Source: Gracilaria domingensis (lineage: Eukaryota > Rhodophyta > Florideophyceae > Gracilariales > Gracilariaceae). From it: a stretch of 64,000 nt of DNA. Positions within the stretch are counted from its first letter, which is position 1, and each line of letters begins with the position of its first letter. The position numbers and the translations under genes were made by a program. The notes under the pieces were generated by a model, which worked only from the letters and a program-made list of their open reading frames with translations, did no database searches and was not told where the DNA came from. Shown one piece after another: positions 53,653 to 63,002 of the stretch. The stretch covers positions 42,479 through 106,478 of the forward strand of contig VCMS01000193.1 in assembly GCA_022539475.1 (NCBI GenBank). Reading direction: 5' to 3'.

Positions 53653-54509
53653 TGTAGAGCAAAACGCCCTTTGTGGGGATGCACCGAAGTGTTTTTCATA
53701 GTTTGTTGATCCGTTACCGGCTTCGACACCTCAGGTTATGAGCGGCTACTGGGGTAGGGCCCCTATTTTGGGGTATGCCTAGGAAGGGTGGTGTTTCTGC
53801 ACACGTGTGCCAAGTTGGCCCGATCGCGCGGGCGCCGTGGCAAGCCTGCCACGGGGGCACACCTGTAGTGTATTGGCCGGCCGCGCCGGATAGTTAGATA
53901 TTTTAATCGATATTTTCAAGTGCCGTATATAGGTGGCGGCACTTGCCGCCACTGTACGGGAAGTAAACCTCAACGAGGCCTTTGGCTCTGATCTTCTTGC
54001 CGCTTGCGCACGGTCACCAGCCCCACCCTGGGGAATACCGCCGCAATTCCGGGCTGATCAGCCAACCTCCGTCCCTGAGGAGTACTAATCCGTCGTCACG
54101 GCACTTTTCTTATCTATTTTATTGTTTTCATTTCCGTCTTACGGCTTTCGCTACTCTGCCCTACATTGTAGGTTTGTTTTATTTGTCTCGGGAGTTTTCC
54201 CGCTTATCGCGAGTCAGTGCTCCGCAGTGCGGCTCGTTTGTTGATCTTTTGTCGTCCCATACCGTTGGGCTGGATACCCCCACTCGCTGTGGCTCGCCGG
54301 AACCATCCGGATACCTACGCCGATTCTACCCCTTCTACCTCCGACTGCACGCCCAGATCGGGGCCACCCGGATTTACACCCGGCTCGTGTTGGCCCTATC
54401 GAAGGGTTCTGCCGCTCGACTGCCCTTCACAGGGAGCAGGGCCTGAACACCCTGAGGTGCTCGTCCGCGACGCGGTTTGTTGTTTTCCCGTCGAGGGTTT
54501 TGCACCACA
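53653..54509 (+). repeat. E1 3' LTR
   Basis: 857 bp; differs from the 5' LTR at base 7 (G for C) and at three sites near the 3' end (CGAAGGG, GCTCGAC and GAGGTGC versus CGGAGGG, GTTCGAC and GTGGTGC). Confidence 0.93.
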
Positions 54510-54514
54510 GCTTT
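54510..54514. repeat. 5-bp target site duplication of E1 (right)
   Basis: GCTTT, matching 42739-42743. Confidence 0.9.
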
Positions 54515-54599
54515 ACCACAGTTACCTGTAATCAGGGTTGCCATTGCTGGCCAATACCGCTAGATGGACGCGTGTACTACACCACCGTGTGTGTGCATA
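54515..54599 (+). pseudogene. Continuation of degraded ORF B after E1
   Basis: The open frame cut by E1 resumes here with LPQLPVIRVAIAGQYR and ends at TAG 54561-54563. The rest is unassigned. Confidence 0.4.
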
Positions 54600-55360
54600 T
54601 TACGGGACAATAGGTAGTGCACCTGAGGTGCCTGACACTGGGCTAGCCACGTGTACGGACCCCTGTGGGTGTGCACCACGTGTACATAGTTAGTTTAGAC
54701 CTACTTAGGTGAGCTCGACCTCGTCGTCGCGAGCACCTTTGTAGAGTCAATCCGAGCACTTCTAAGTGAACTCTTTGTCGAGTAGCGCTCTCCTGAGTGG
54801 ACTCTACACGAGTGAGGCTCTGGCGCCAACCGCCTACGTGGGTTATCACTCTCGCGAGTATAGCCACGTCTGGTTACGGTAGTCCTACCCTCTCGGTACC
54901 TTTGAGGAACATTTGTCGTTGATGTCGGGACCTGAGGGTCGTACCGAGGAGGTATAGGACTAGATTACGAAGTGATCCGACTCTGTAGAGAGTTTTGCCG
55001 TGTTTACGGAAACCCGTGCATTACCGTTGGAGGATCTCGCCCCGCTCCGGGCACAGTGCCGAGGAGGCCCTACCCGTCGCGTGTGGGTGTTGTTTGGTTG
55101 TTGTTTTCTGTTGCTTTCCCTCTCGGGACTACACCTGTCATTGGTCGTGCTTCATCGTTGCCGATACCACCCCGTCTCTGGAGTTTCTCATCGTTTCCTC
55201 ACCACGTGGCCTATCACCTCTGTAGGTATAGCCAGTTGCCACTTCGGCCTTACAACCGAGTTACGGTGGTACAGAGGGCTCTGTCACTGGGCTGCCATCT
55301 CTCACGAGAGCGGACCTTCGGACAGTCTGGTGGGTTTCACTCTTCCGAGTTTGCCCCACA
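54600..55360 (+). mobile_element. Solo or orphan LTR related to E2
   Basis: Shares blocks in order with the E2 LTR: TAGTGCACC, AGCCACGTGTA.GGACC, ACCTACTTAGGTGAGC, CTCTGTAGGTATA.CCAG, ACAGAGGGCTCT, and an end TTTGCCCCACA that resembles the E1 and E2 LTR ends (TTTTGCACCACA, TTTTGCTCTACA). The left boundary is approximate. No primer-binding site follows and no polypurine tract precedes it, so it is a solo LTR or remnant. Confidence 0.6.
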
Positions 55361-56200
55361 GAGCTGTCCCTTTCAATGACGTACACAGTAACGACCTTTT
55401 CGGACGCAATAGAACGCGCGGCAATAGGCGCAGACGGAGCCGCACAGTAACGCGCGGCAACTCCAACAAACGATCAATTCGCGGCGGGAGCGGCGGCAAG
55501 CAACAACAGCGACAGCGGCAACGAAGAAACCATCGGCAGCGAGCGCAGACGGGAACCGCGCCGCGGCGGGTACTCATGATAGCGACGGTGGAGGCCGTGC
55601 AGCGGGGGCAGCGTCGCGGGTGGTTGCACGGCGGTGGTGGAAGGAGGCGTCCATGCGGCTTTATCTCCCGAGATCGCTCGGGAGATAGAAAAAGAAAAAT
55701 CGGCTTGGGTGTATCCCGGCAACAGCGGGACCCCACCCCAAGAAACGCCACCACACACCCCCCAACTCAGCGGTCGCTACGCCTGGGCGACCAAGAGAAT
55801 AATTATGAAGAAGAAGGGATCGGTCCGTCTCGGGAAATCTCCTCGGTCGTATACCTGAAAGGATACAAAGGTTCTGGGTATTCAGGATCCGGTTCAAACT
55901 CCACAGAGAAGTCTTCATGTCGTTCAATACGACGTATATACTCTTCAACTTGTTCTTCATGTGTGGCTGCGGGTGGTAGATGTCCGTACTTCCCAATGAC
56001 GTAATGATAGAGTGTAGTGCAAAACCACCCCTCACGGGTACTGATGAGCCTGCTTAGGATGTGCGCTCCCTCCGAGATGAGGTGCTGTTCTCGTCGAGAC
56101 TGGCCCCACTACTTGGGTAATGTTGGGGATGTTTCTGTTGAACCTTGTCAGGTGAAGTCGGTCTTGGAACCATTGCATGGTCATGGACACGTGGATAGTG
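55361..56200. pseudogene. Coding debris between two LTRs
   Basis: Two sets of protein-like but broken frames. Plus strand: MTYTVTTFSDAIERAAIG..., TAA, then Ala/Asn/Ser-rich text, then in another frame LSPEIAREIEKEKSAWVYPG. Minus strand, about 56170-55800: EGAHILSRLI...EGWFCTTLYHYVIGKYGHLPP...EEQVEEYIRRIERHEDFS...YPEPLYPFRYTTEEI to a TAA, with two upstream stops (TAG, TGA). The minus-strand text is the more convincing protein. No family recognised; it could be host sequence or an older transposon. A hairpin CTCCCGAGATCGCTCGGGAG lies at about 55666. Confidence 0.4.
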
Positions 56201-56978
56201 TGTAGATTTTAGCTAGTGCACCACCTCTCTAGACACCCTGACAGTGGATTAGCCACGTGTATGGACCTCGTAAGGTGTGCACTACATTAGTTAATATTGT
56301 TAGTTTAATGTCTAGTTGAACCTACTTAGGTGAGCGTGACCTCCCGGTCGCGGGCACTAAGTAAAGTCAACGGAGGTCGCCTCGCTTAACCAAAGGCTTG
56401 GTGCTAGTTCGTACTTCCTTCGTAGGTTTACAACCCCTTTTTAGGCCGGTAACCACGTTTGGTTCGTGTACAACTATCCCCTCAGGGTCACTTAGGAAGC
56501 TCTGTCTCACCACTGAATGGTCATTTGTTGTTGATCCGATTCCGGCTAGTGTCAAGCGTCTTGGCTTTGGAGTGGCGTCGCTTTGGACATAGTCACCTGG
56601 TTTAGGTTTGGTTTCCGCCCCTGTATTGGGTTTATTTTGGCATTGGTCGCCGTTGTCGCTCCGCTCTCGCCCCTGTTTCCGCCGGTTGGCACGGGCCTTG
56701 GCTCCGCTTCTGGGTTGGTTTCCTTTGAGGCATTCCCCGTATTTACAGTTCCTTTCCCCTTCTTTCCCCCTTTCTCTGGGTTTCCGTACTGTGTATTGAT
56801 CACCATCCTTTCTTGGATCCTCACCTCTGTAGGTATATCCAGGCACCGTCTCCGGTCTTACACCCGGCTAGCCCCTCGGCTTGAGTGCGGACAGAGGGCT
56901 CTTCTGCTGAGTCTGCCCATACAGGGAGCAGGACTCGGACATCCTGTGGATCATCACCCTTTTGGGTTTTGCTCTACA
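56201..56978 (+). repeat. E2 5' LTR, 778 bp
   Basis: Begins TGTAGATTTT and ends GCTCTACA, directly followed by TC and the primer-binding site. It shares ordered blocks with the LTR remnant at 54600-55360. The five bases before it are TAGTG. Confidence 0.75.
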
Positions 56979-56980
56979 TC

Positions 56981-56998
56981 TGGTCTCCCGACCTAGAA
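56981..56998 (+). promoter_or_regulatory. E2 primer-binding site
   Basis: TGGTCTCCCGACCTAGAA, identical to that of E1, two bases after the LTR. Confidence 0.7.
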
Positions 56999-57176
56999 GG
57001 GATTGTGATCAATTCGTACTGTTACGAGTGTGGAATCTTTGAGATTGGGTTCGCCTTTTGGGAGATTAGTTTCGATTGATACCGTGTTTCGGTTCGGTTG
57101 AATCATTCTCTCGTTGTTCTCCGCTTTTCGGAAGTTGTGTTGAGCGTTTTTGTTCGCACCGAACTTTCGGTTCATC

Positions 57177-58595
57177 ATGATGATGTTCATGTTGTCATCA
57201 GACAACATCGATGACGTTTCGACCCATTCGGGAGATGTTGAAGATTCTCCACGTTTGGATTTGCACACTGTTCCCCAAGGGATTGGTGTTGGCGAAGTTT
57301 CATCCGACTCTTGGAAAGTATTGTCTGTTTTGTCGGTTCCCGAAGCCGGGTGGTCTGTTGATCCCACACCTGTGGTTCATGGATTATCTGACTGCCGTGA
57401 TACGGACGCTCTTTTGTTCTCCAGGATGGAGTCTGCTACCAAAGATTTGGTCCTTGGCCAGCAACTCCAGTTGGAAATGCTGTCGAATCTCAGACGAGAT
57501 ATTTCTGATATCAAACTCAGAGACGTGTCGGCAGATATTCGCGAGTTGCGACTCGACGTTTCCTCGATTATCGAGATGATTGGTTTTTCTGAAGCCTCAC
57601 ATGAGGAGTTTACTGTTAAGTTGAACCAAATTGGTGAACGTTTGGATGCATTGGAGAAGCCTTTGAAGGCCAAGAAGGATCTCACCGATGCTACGGTTGT
57701 TGATGGTTTCCGTTCTCGGAAAGGAAGCCGTAAGTCCGGTTCACGCCGTTCCTCTCGAAAGAGATTGCCCTATTCGGAGAGTTTATCAACTGACAATGAC
57801 TCATCCACATCGGATTCGAGTTTATCTTCCGACTCATCGGATACTGAACTTCCCCTCCGGAAGAGTCGAAAGCGTTCCCGTTCACACTGTAGAAGTTCTC
57901 GAAAGAGATTGAAAGGAAAGCGTACCAATTCATCTGGTTTTCGTTCTGGACACCGCAAGACGGTTCACTCTCATATGAGCACGTCTGACACTGAGACGTC
58001 TACGTCAGATGTGTCGCCATTTTCCTTGGATTTGAATTGGTTTGAACACTCGCAGCGCGAGATAGATGAGTTGTATTCTCACCAAGATTCTGGGTTCTCT
58101 CCGAAGCCGGAACTTCCGCAGAGGTCAGCTTTGACGATGCAGAATGATCCCGCTCTGCACGGTGAAGGTACCCATGCTGGGTTTCGACAGGTTGCTCCTG
58201 GAGCGAACTCAGTTGAGTACAGAAAACCTGAGGTCAGGTACTCGTCGCCGCAACTTGCTTTGCACGTTCGTCATGTTGGCGAACCGGCCACGGTGCTTTG
58301 TTATCGATGTTACCAGTTTGGGCATCCGGTACCGCAGTGCACGTTCCCACTTCGGGATTGGTCGACCATTATTGGGAATTATGAATCACTCCCACCTGAG
58401 GGCATTGCCTGTGTGTCGAGAGCATCTTATGAAGTCGCAGTGATGAAACGAAACGATTTTGAAAATAGTGGAAACACCGTTACGGTTCAGAACCAAGAGG
58501 TGGTGGAGGAATTCCTTCCCAAGACCGGGGACTTTTCAGTTCCCCAGGATGGGTCTAAACCGAGTCATTCGGTGACGACTGTTCCGAAAAACTGA
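57177..58595 (+). CDS. gag: E2 gag, intact
   Basis: 472 codons from the first ATG (the open frame begins at a TTG at 57150). Seen: acidic N-terminus; a coiled-coil-like region at about 95-170 (LQLEMLSNLRRDISDIKLRDVSADIRELRLDVSSIIEM, partly quoted) equivalent to the E1 region VSSDVRVLRSDVNQIM; a long Ser/Arg-rich stretch (SRKSGSRRSSRKRL) that could bind RNA; and a CX2CX4HX4C knuckle (CYRCYQFGHPVPQC, near 58299-58340) with all metal ligands present. The large capsid domain seen in E1 (FSGEDPILVLDFLSRF) is missing or shortened. It ends at TGA directly after GAAAAAC, where pro begins in the -1 frame. Gag probably packages element RNA; its openness contrasts with the broken gag of E1. Confidence 0.75.
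   Translation: MMMFMLSSDNIDDVSTHSGDVEDSPRLDLHTVPQGIGVGEVSSDSWKVLSVLSVPEAGWSVDPTPVVHGLSDCRDTDALLFSRMESATKDLVLGQQLQLEMLSNLRRDISDIKLRDVSADIRELRLDVSSIIEMIGFSEASHEEFTVKLNQIGERLDALEKPLKAKKDLTDATVVDGFRSRKGSRKSGSRRSSRKRLPYSESLSTDNDSSTSDSSLSSDSSDTELPLRKSRKRSRSHCRSSRKRLKGKRTNSSGFRSGHRKTVHSHMSTSDTETSTSDVSPFSLDLNWFEHSQREIDELYSHQDSGFSPKPELPQRSALTMQNDPALHGEGTHAGFRQVAPGANSVEYRKPEVRYSSPQLALHVRHVGEPATVLCYRCYQFGHPVPQCTFPLRDWSTIIGNYESLPPEGIACVSRASYEVAVMKRNDFENSGNTVTVQNQEVVEEFLPKTGDFSVPQDGSKPSHSVTTVPKN
58586..58595 (+). promoter_or_regulatory. Candidate -1 frameshift site, E2 gag/pro
   Basis: GAAAAAC followed by the gag stop TGA; pro is open in the -1 frame from 58559. Hairpin-forming sequence follows (TCGGGAG...TTCGGGAGAGG, GACCTGTGAACAGAGGTC). 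Confidence 0.55.
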
Positions 58596-60376
58596 ATTCG
58601 GGAGCCTCCTATTCGGGAGAGGTGACCTGTGAACAGAGGTCATGGCCACCTGAGGCTTTGCCGCCTCGCTCCCCGATGAAGATCCTTTCGAGGAAGATAT
58701 CTTTATCCCTTGCGGATTCGCACCCTGAGATGGGTCAACTCGTTCGGCCGTGGAAACGGAAGGTCAATCCGAAGCGTCCGGAACGTGTTATGATGCTCTC
58801 GAAGAGAAGTTACAAGGTTCACGCCGACTTCGGCTTCTCTGACCATCTCATGGTTCATCATGTCGCTCTATTGGATACCGGAGCCGGTCCCAACTGTATA
58901 CTGGAATCGTTCCTTCCGCAGGAGTGTCATGCACTTATCCGTTACGGTCCCCTGATGGAAATCGCTGATGCAAATGATCGCCCAATTGTTACGATGGGCA
59001 TGATACCAATTATGGTTCGTTTAGGAATGACCGCTGTTTCGGTTAACTTTGTTGTGTGCAAGACGCTTGCAGCCCCGATTGTGCTCGGTTGTGATTTTTG
59101 CGACCTCCATGTGGAGTCTATAAAACCCAGACTTTCGAGGGTGGAGCTGGTAGATGGCTCGTCTGTTCCATTTGCTGGAAAACCATGGGAACGGGCAAAG
59201 AAGCGCTCCGCACGTAACGCGGCTCCGCTGCCACCAGCTCAGCAGTATGAATCTCAAGGTCTTGATTCCTCGAAGGTACGCGTTTCCGAGTTTGTCCGGA
59301 TACCTCCGATGTCCCAAACTTGGGTTACTGTCTCAACTGAGAGAAATGGACTTGCAATTGTGCACCACTTACCGTCTCTTTTGGAGAAGTATGGTCTCGC
59401 TGTTGCTCGAGGCATTACCCTTTGTGAAGGTGGGAAACCTTTTCAGGTTCTCGTTGCTAACTTCTCGCGTTCCGCGCAGACGCTACAGCACCAGCAAGTG
59501 GTTGGTCAAACTACTGCGCACCCTTTGAGTATGTTTGCCACTGATTTGGGTGTTTCAGATGTTGTCGGCTTGTCTGATAAGCTCGAAGCTGAGAAGTTGA
59601 ACGCCCTTTGGGATTTGAAACCGTCGCGGCATGACTCAGTTGTTCCACGTATGGAGAAGTCGGGCCCTAAACAGGATTTGAAGTTGGATACCCGCCGTGG
59701 GTTTGAAAGTTCTGATGTTGTGAAATCTGGTTCCCTACTTGAGGTGCTCACCACTCTGTGGTCTACTGTGGTTGATGCCCTCAAAGGAAGGAAGCGCTTC
59801 ACTTTCGTCCCGTTCGTACTGTCTCTTTTTGATTCGACTCCTACCGAACTTTCGGTGGCACCAGTTTTGGTGGTTCCTAAGAAGGATAGGTCTCTCCAGT
59901 TCTGTCTAGACTACCGCCATGTTGGCCTGAATGCCGTTGGAATCTATGGCATGAAGTCGATGAAAAACGGTGTGTACCCTGAAGCTGGGTTCGTTGATGT
60001 TGTCGTTGATAACCAGGTTTTGGTGGAAGATTCTTTGGTACCGGAGACTCGGGAGACTTTTTCGGTTCTATCGTATCTGAACCCGATTGATTCGGTGTGT
60101 AATCCAGAAGGATGTGATGGTACCGTAGAAGCGGTTGTGTCCAATGGAAATGTGGTTGCCAATACTGTTGAGCCTCATGAAGGAAGAGATGCGTCACCAG
60201 GGATGGTCAAGTTTAAACCCTTGCCAGCCGAGGTGAGTAGTAAAGCCCGCATGGGAGGCGAAATCGTTACGCTCAATTCAGTTTCCGGCGTTAATGAGGA
60301 TTGTCACCCTGCGCAGGGTTCTGCTTCATCTGAATCCTGGAAGGACACTATTTCTTTGAACACCCATATGGGTTGA
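58596..60376 (+). CDS. pro: E2 protease with RT remnant, open frame
   Basis: The frame is open from 58559 to TGA at 60376; the first ATG is 58676, but translation is probably by frameshift from gag. An aspartic protease is clear (LLDTGAGPNCILE, then IVLGCDFCDLH). The middle matches the E1 pro ORF along its length (PPMSQTWVTV versus PPESQVWVTV; PFQVLVANFSR in both). At about 59857-59935 it enters RT (APVLVVPKKDRSLQFCLDYRH), but the next 140 codons are not RT; they are a Val/Ser-rich sequence with no motif. So RT was deleted, yet the frame stayed open. This may be a domesticated short Pol or a non-autonomous element protein. Confidence 0.7.
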
Positions 60377-61454
60377 GGACTGTTTCCTAATGGAAGGATT
60401 GTTTTGGTTGTTTGCTTGTTTCGTGATTTCTGAGTGAGTTACTCTTTACTCACCGCGGAACGGTTATTTCTTCACAGAAGTACTGTGCCCAGTTGAGGGA
60501 GAAGTGATTCTGCTCACATGCTTGTGCTTTTTCGTGTTACACTCTACTTGAGTTCTGTGAATATCTTTTGTCGTGGTTACCATGGTGGTTTTTTCACCCG
60601 ACTACCGGGGTAGGTTTCCCCGTAAGTGCGGTTTTTTCCCATCGTGGGAGACTGTTTCGTCTCATTTGAGAAGTCTCCAAACCATGGAATATTATTTTAT
60701 GCTACCTCTGTTGAGTTCGTTGTCGAACCCTACTTGGGAATAGTTTTCGTACTCTACCCGAGTGGTTCCCAGTTTTTCTGGTTGTGTTTGTTACTACACA
60801 TGTCACATGTTGTGAATGTCCATTCTTGGATATCCCTGAGATTGATCGGTTATCTGGATTTACCTACGTGAGGTTTATCACCAATTTGGAATGGTCTTGG
60901 TATTGTGTGTTATACCCTGAAGGTCTTGAATCAGCGAACGGAGTTTATCTCGTCACTTCGTGAAGTTAACCTACCCATCTGGTTTGGCATTACCACTTGT
61001 GGTGGCTTCGCCTAAGGAGGGGGAGGGAGCTTGCGAAACCGGTTTGGTTAGTTCGGCGTCGCCTTTAATTCCAGTTTCTGGAAGTCCTCGTACTCACGAG
61101 ATGGTTTTCTGCTGACCGAACACGGTGTTTTATGTCCTGGTAATGACCCACTGGGTTGCGCTATGGACACCGCATGGGTTGGAGAAAGTTCCGTTTCGGA
61201 TGTCTGAACCCTTTGCAGGGACGCTGTTGCTGAGTTCTACGTGTTCCCTGTCGGGAAATTCGTGCCGCATTGCGGATGGTTTCCCTCGCTTATCGTGTTC
61301 GTGGACTGCACCGAATTCGGTTTCGAACAACCTGAATTATGGGTTCGCTGAGTACCCGCACTCGGTAGAAGTTCTGTTTGATGTTCGCTCTCGCTCGGGA
61401 TTGCTTCTGATTGACCTTGAACCCTTTCGGGTGGTTGCATTCATTGCTGCCTTT
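60377..61454. other. E2 region rich in short inverted repeats
   Basis: No coding text recognised. Many short perfect inverted repeats follow each other: ACCCATATGGGT, TTCCTAATGGAA, CTACCGGGGTAG, CCCATCGTGGG, ACATGTCACATGT, TCCATTCTTGGA, CCACTTGTGG, TCACTTCGTGA and others. It contains a purine tract at 61014-61029. Confidence 0.5.
61014..61029 (+). promoter_or_regulatory. Polypurine-like tract in E2
   Basis: AAGGAGGGGGAGGGAG lies upstream of the degraded antisense ORFs, the same relative place as the internal polypurine tract of E1. Confidence 0.45.
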
Positions 61455-63002
61455 TTACCGGGATGTATCGCAAAAGCCCCGTCGTCCGGTGTACATTGTC
61501 GGATTGTTCGCGCCACGCAGTGGAAAGTCAGTTTGAGTCACCATTTGGAAGGTTTGATCATGTAAAAACCGCACTCGGTTGATGCATTCGCCGCAAGCGG
61601 AAAGATACCTTGGTGGTCTGTATTCATTTCTGGTGTGATGCAGAGTCACTCCGATATGCTTGGCATCGCGCAGTTCCGTCCCAAACGTTCGGTGAATGCT
61701 GGCGCCTTTGTAGTGCCACATTGTAGAACTTCGCTGAAGAACGCCTAAATGAGGGTTGCGTAGCAGAAGAACCGTTTCCGGTGTGTTGATGAACCATTCC
61801 TGGTCCGAGACCCAGTGTTGGGTGAAGATTGATGAAGTTTTACCTTGGAAGGTGTGCTGAAGTACTGCCCTGATGTAGGGAAATGTGCACCGTAATCGGG
61901 AGTTGACGCTCGACAGTGTCGCATGGCTGCGCGTGCACGCAGGTATCGCAGGCCGGTTTATTTTCTCAATTGTTTGAGTGCCAATTGTTGTCGGTACGCG
62001 GCGCAGGCCGTACAGCAATGTACACCCCTGTGGTGCCAGCCCAGGTGGACGCGCCAAATTAATTTATTTGATTTTTTGGCTTGCCACGGCGCGTGGAGAC
62101 TCCGGAATCGGACGATAGTGCACATGGCCACTTGGCACTCAAATCGCCCAATCGGGATGCATGGCACAACTCCACGTGTCAGAGTGCAGAACGAATGGCA
62201 TGGTGTTGCATTGCTGGATTGCCGCATCAGCCGGAATGAATCCAAGGTGGATATTTTGACGTTTCTGGTACCCAGTGTGGGTTGAATGATGTACCGCGAC
62301 GTGTCGCAAACTGTCCCAATGGTACAGGGAGTGCAGCGACTGCATGTTCACCGTCAGTACGGTATGGTGCATGGTTTTTCCGCTATGTTCCAGTCGGGAA
62401 AGCTACCGCGCATCGGTTTCTTGCCCTACGGGTGTATTATGAAAACGTTTCCGTGCCTTGTGAGGAATAGCAACCAGCGCATGGTGCCGAACGAAAGTGG
62501 TATACACCTGAGGTGAGGTTGGAGGTTCAGTACAGTAGCGCGTGACCTTTGCAAGTTTGTTCTACACTGTTATTCCGGTCTCGGCGAATGGATTCAAACG
62601 GCTTTCGATGAAGTGAACAAGCGTTCATGAAACCGTTTAACGGTGAAGAATATTAATGACCTGGATGCCTCGGTGCATAACCAATGTTGGAAAAGGGTGG
62701 AAATGGGTGATGATACGTTGTCCTATTTCAGGAATACTGTTGCCTCCGAGGACATGGATAAATCTCGAGTGAGAGACTCTCAATTGAGAATGGACCTCAC
62801 TCAGGGAGGTGTGCTCACTGATGTGAAGGAACCCTAACGGGAGTTGAGCCAATATTGTTGGAAGTTGTTTGTGGTTGCACATGCGACTCTCGCGCATTGC
62901 AGCAACCGCGTAGTCGGTCTCTGAAAGTCCTTTCTGGGAGATGAAGCGATCGATATCGGTGAAGTCACCCTGTTGTTGGGTTTTGAAAGGAAGAATCCTC
63001 AT
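61455..63002 (-). pseudogene. Degraded antisense ORFs of E2
   Basis: Minus-strand frames at 61455-62057 (200 codons, TTG start) and 62637-63002 (121 codons), with others between. They resemble the E1 antisense protein only in short blocks found by eye: E1 RPGRSQFHEG with E2 RSSTMWHYKG, and E1 ARHSHTGRYLPLP with E2 VTLHHTRNEYRPP, in the same order and spacing. If right, this is a decayed homologue; if wrong, these are chance frames. Confidence 0.35.

Larger units (their letters stand above)
42744..54509 (+). mobile_element. Complete Ty3/gypsy chromodomain retroelement E1, 11.8 kb
   Basis: LTRs 42744-43600 and 53653-54509 (each 857 bp, TGTAGA...ACCACA) differ at four positions I could find, so insertion is recent. 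It is flanked by GCTTT duplications. Order: 5' LTR, primer-binding site, gag, protease, RT, RNase H, integrase, long linker, chromodomain, mini-hairpin array, polypurine-like tract, antisense ORF, polypurine tract, 3' LTR. The pro-RT-RH-IN order and GPF/chromodomain tail place it with Ty3/gypsy chromoviruses. The coding part has several stops and frame breaks (gag TAG 45303; frame change near 45510; TGA 47139; two frame changes at 47180-47205; TAG 49552; TGA in the antisense ORF), so this copy is defective. Confidence 0.93.

Noticed and set aside
55000..56004. 334-aa plus-strand ORF
   Set aside because: It crosses the LTR boundary at 55360 and is Arg/Gly-rich; better explained as a shadow over debris.
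61923..62285. Plus-strand 120-aa ORF in E2
   Set aside because: Overlaps several other-frame ORFs with no motif; probably chance.
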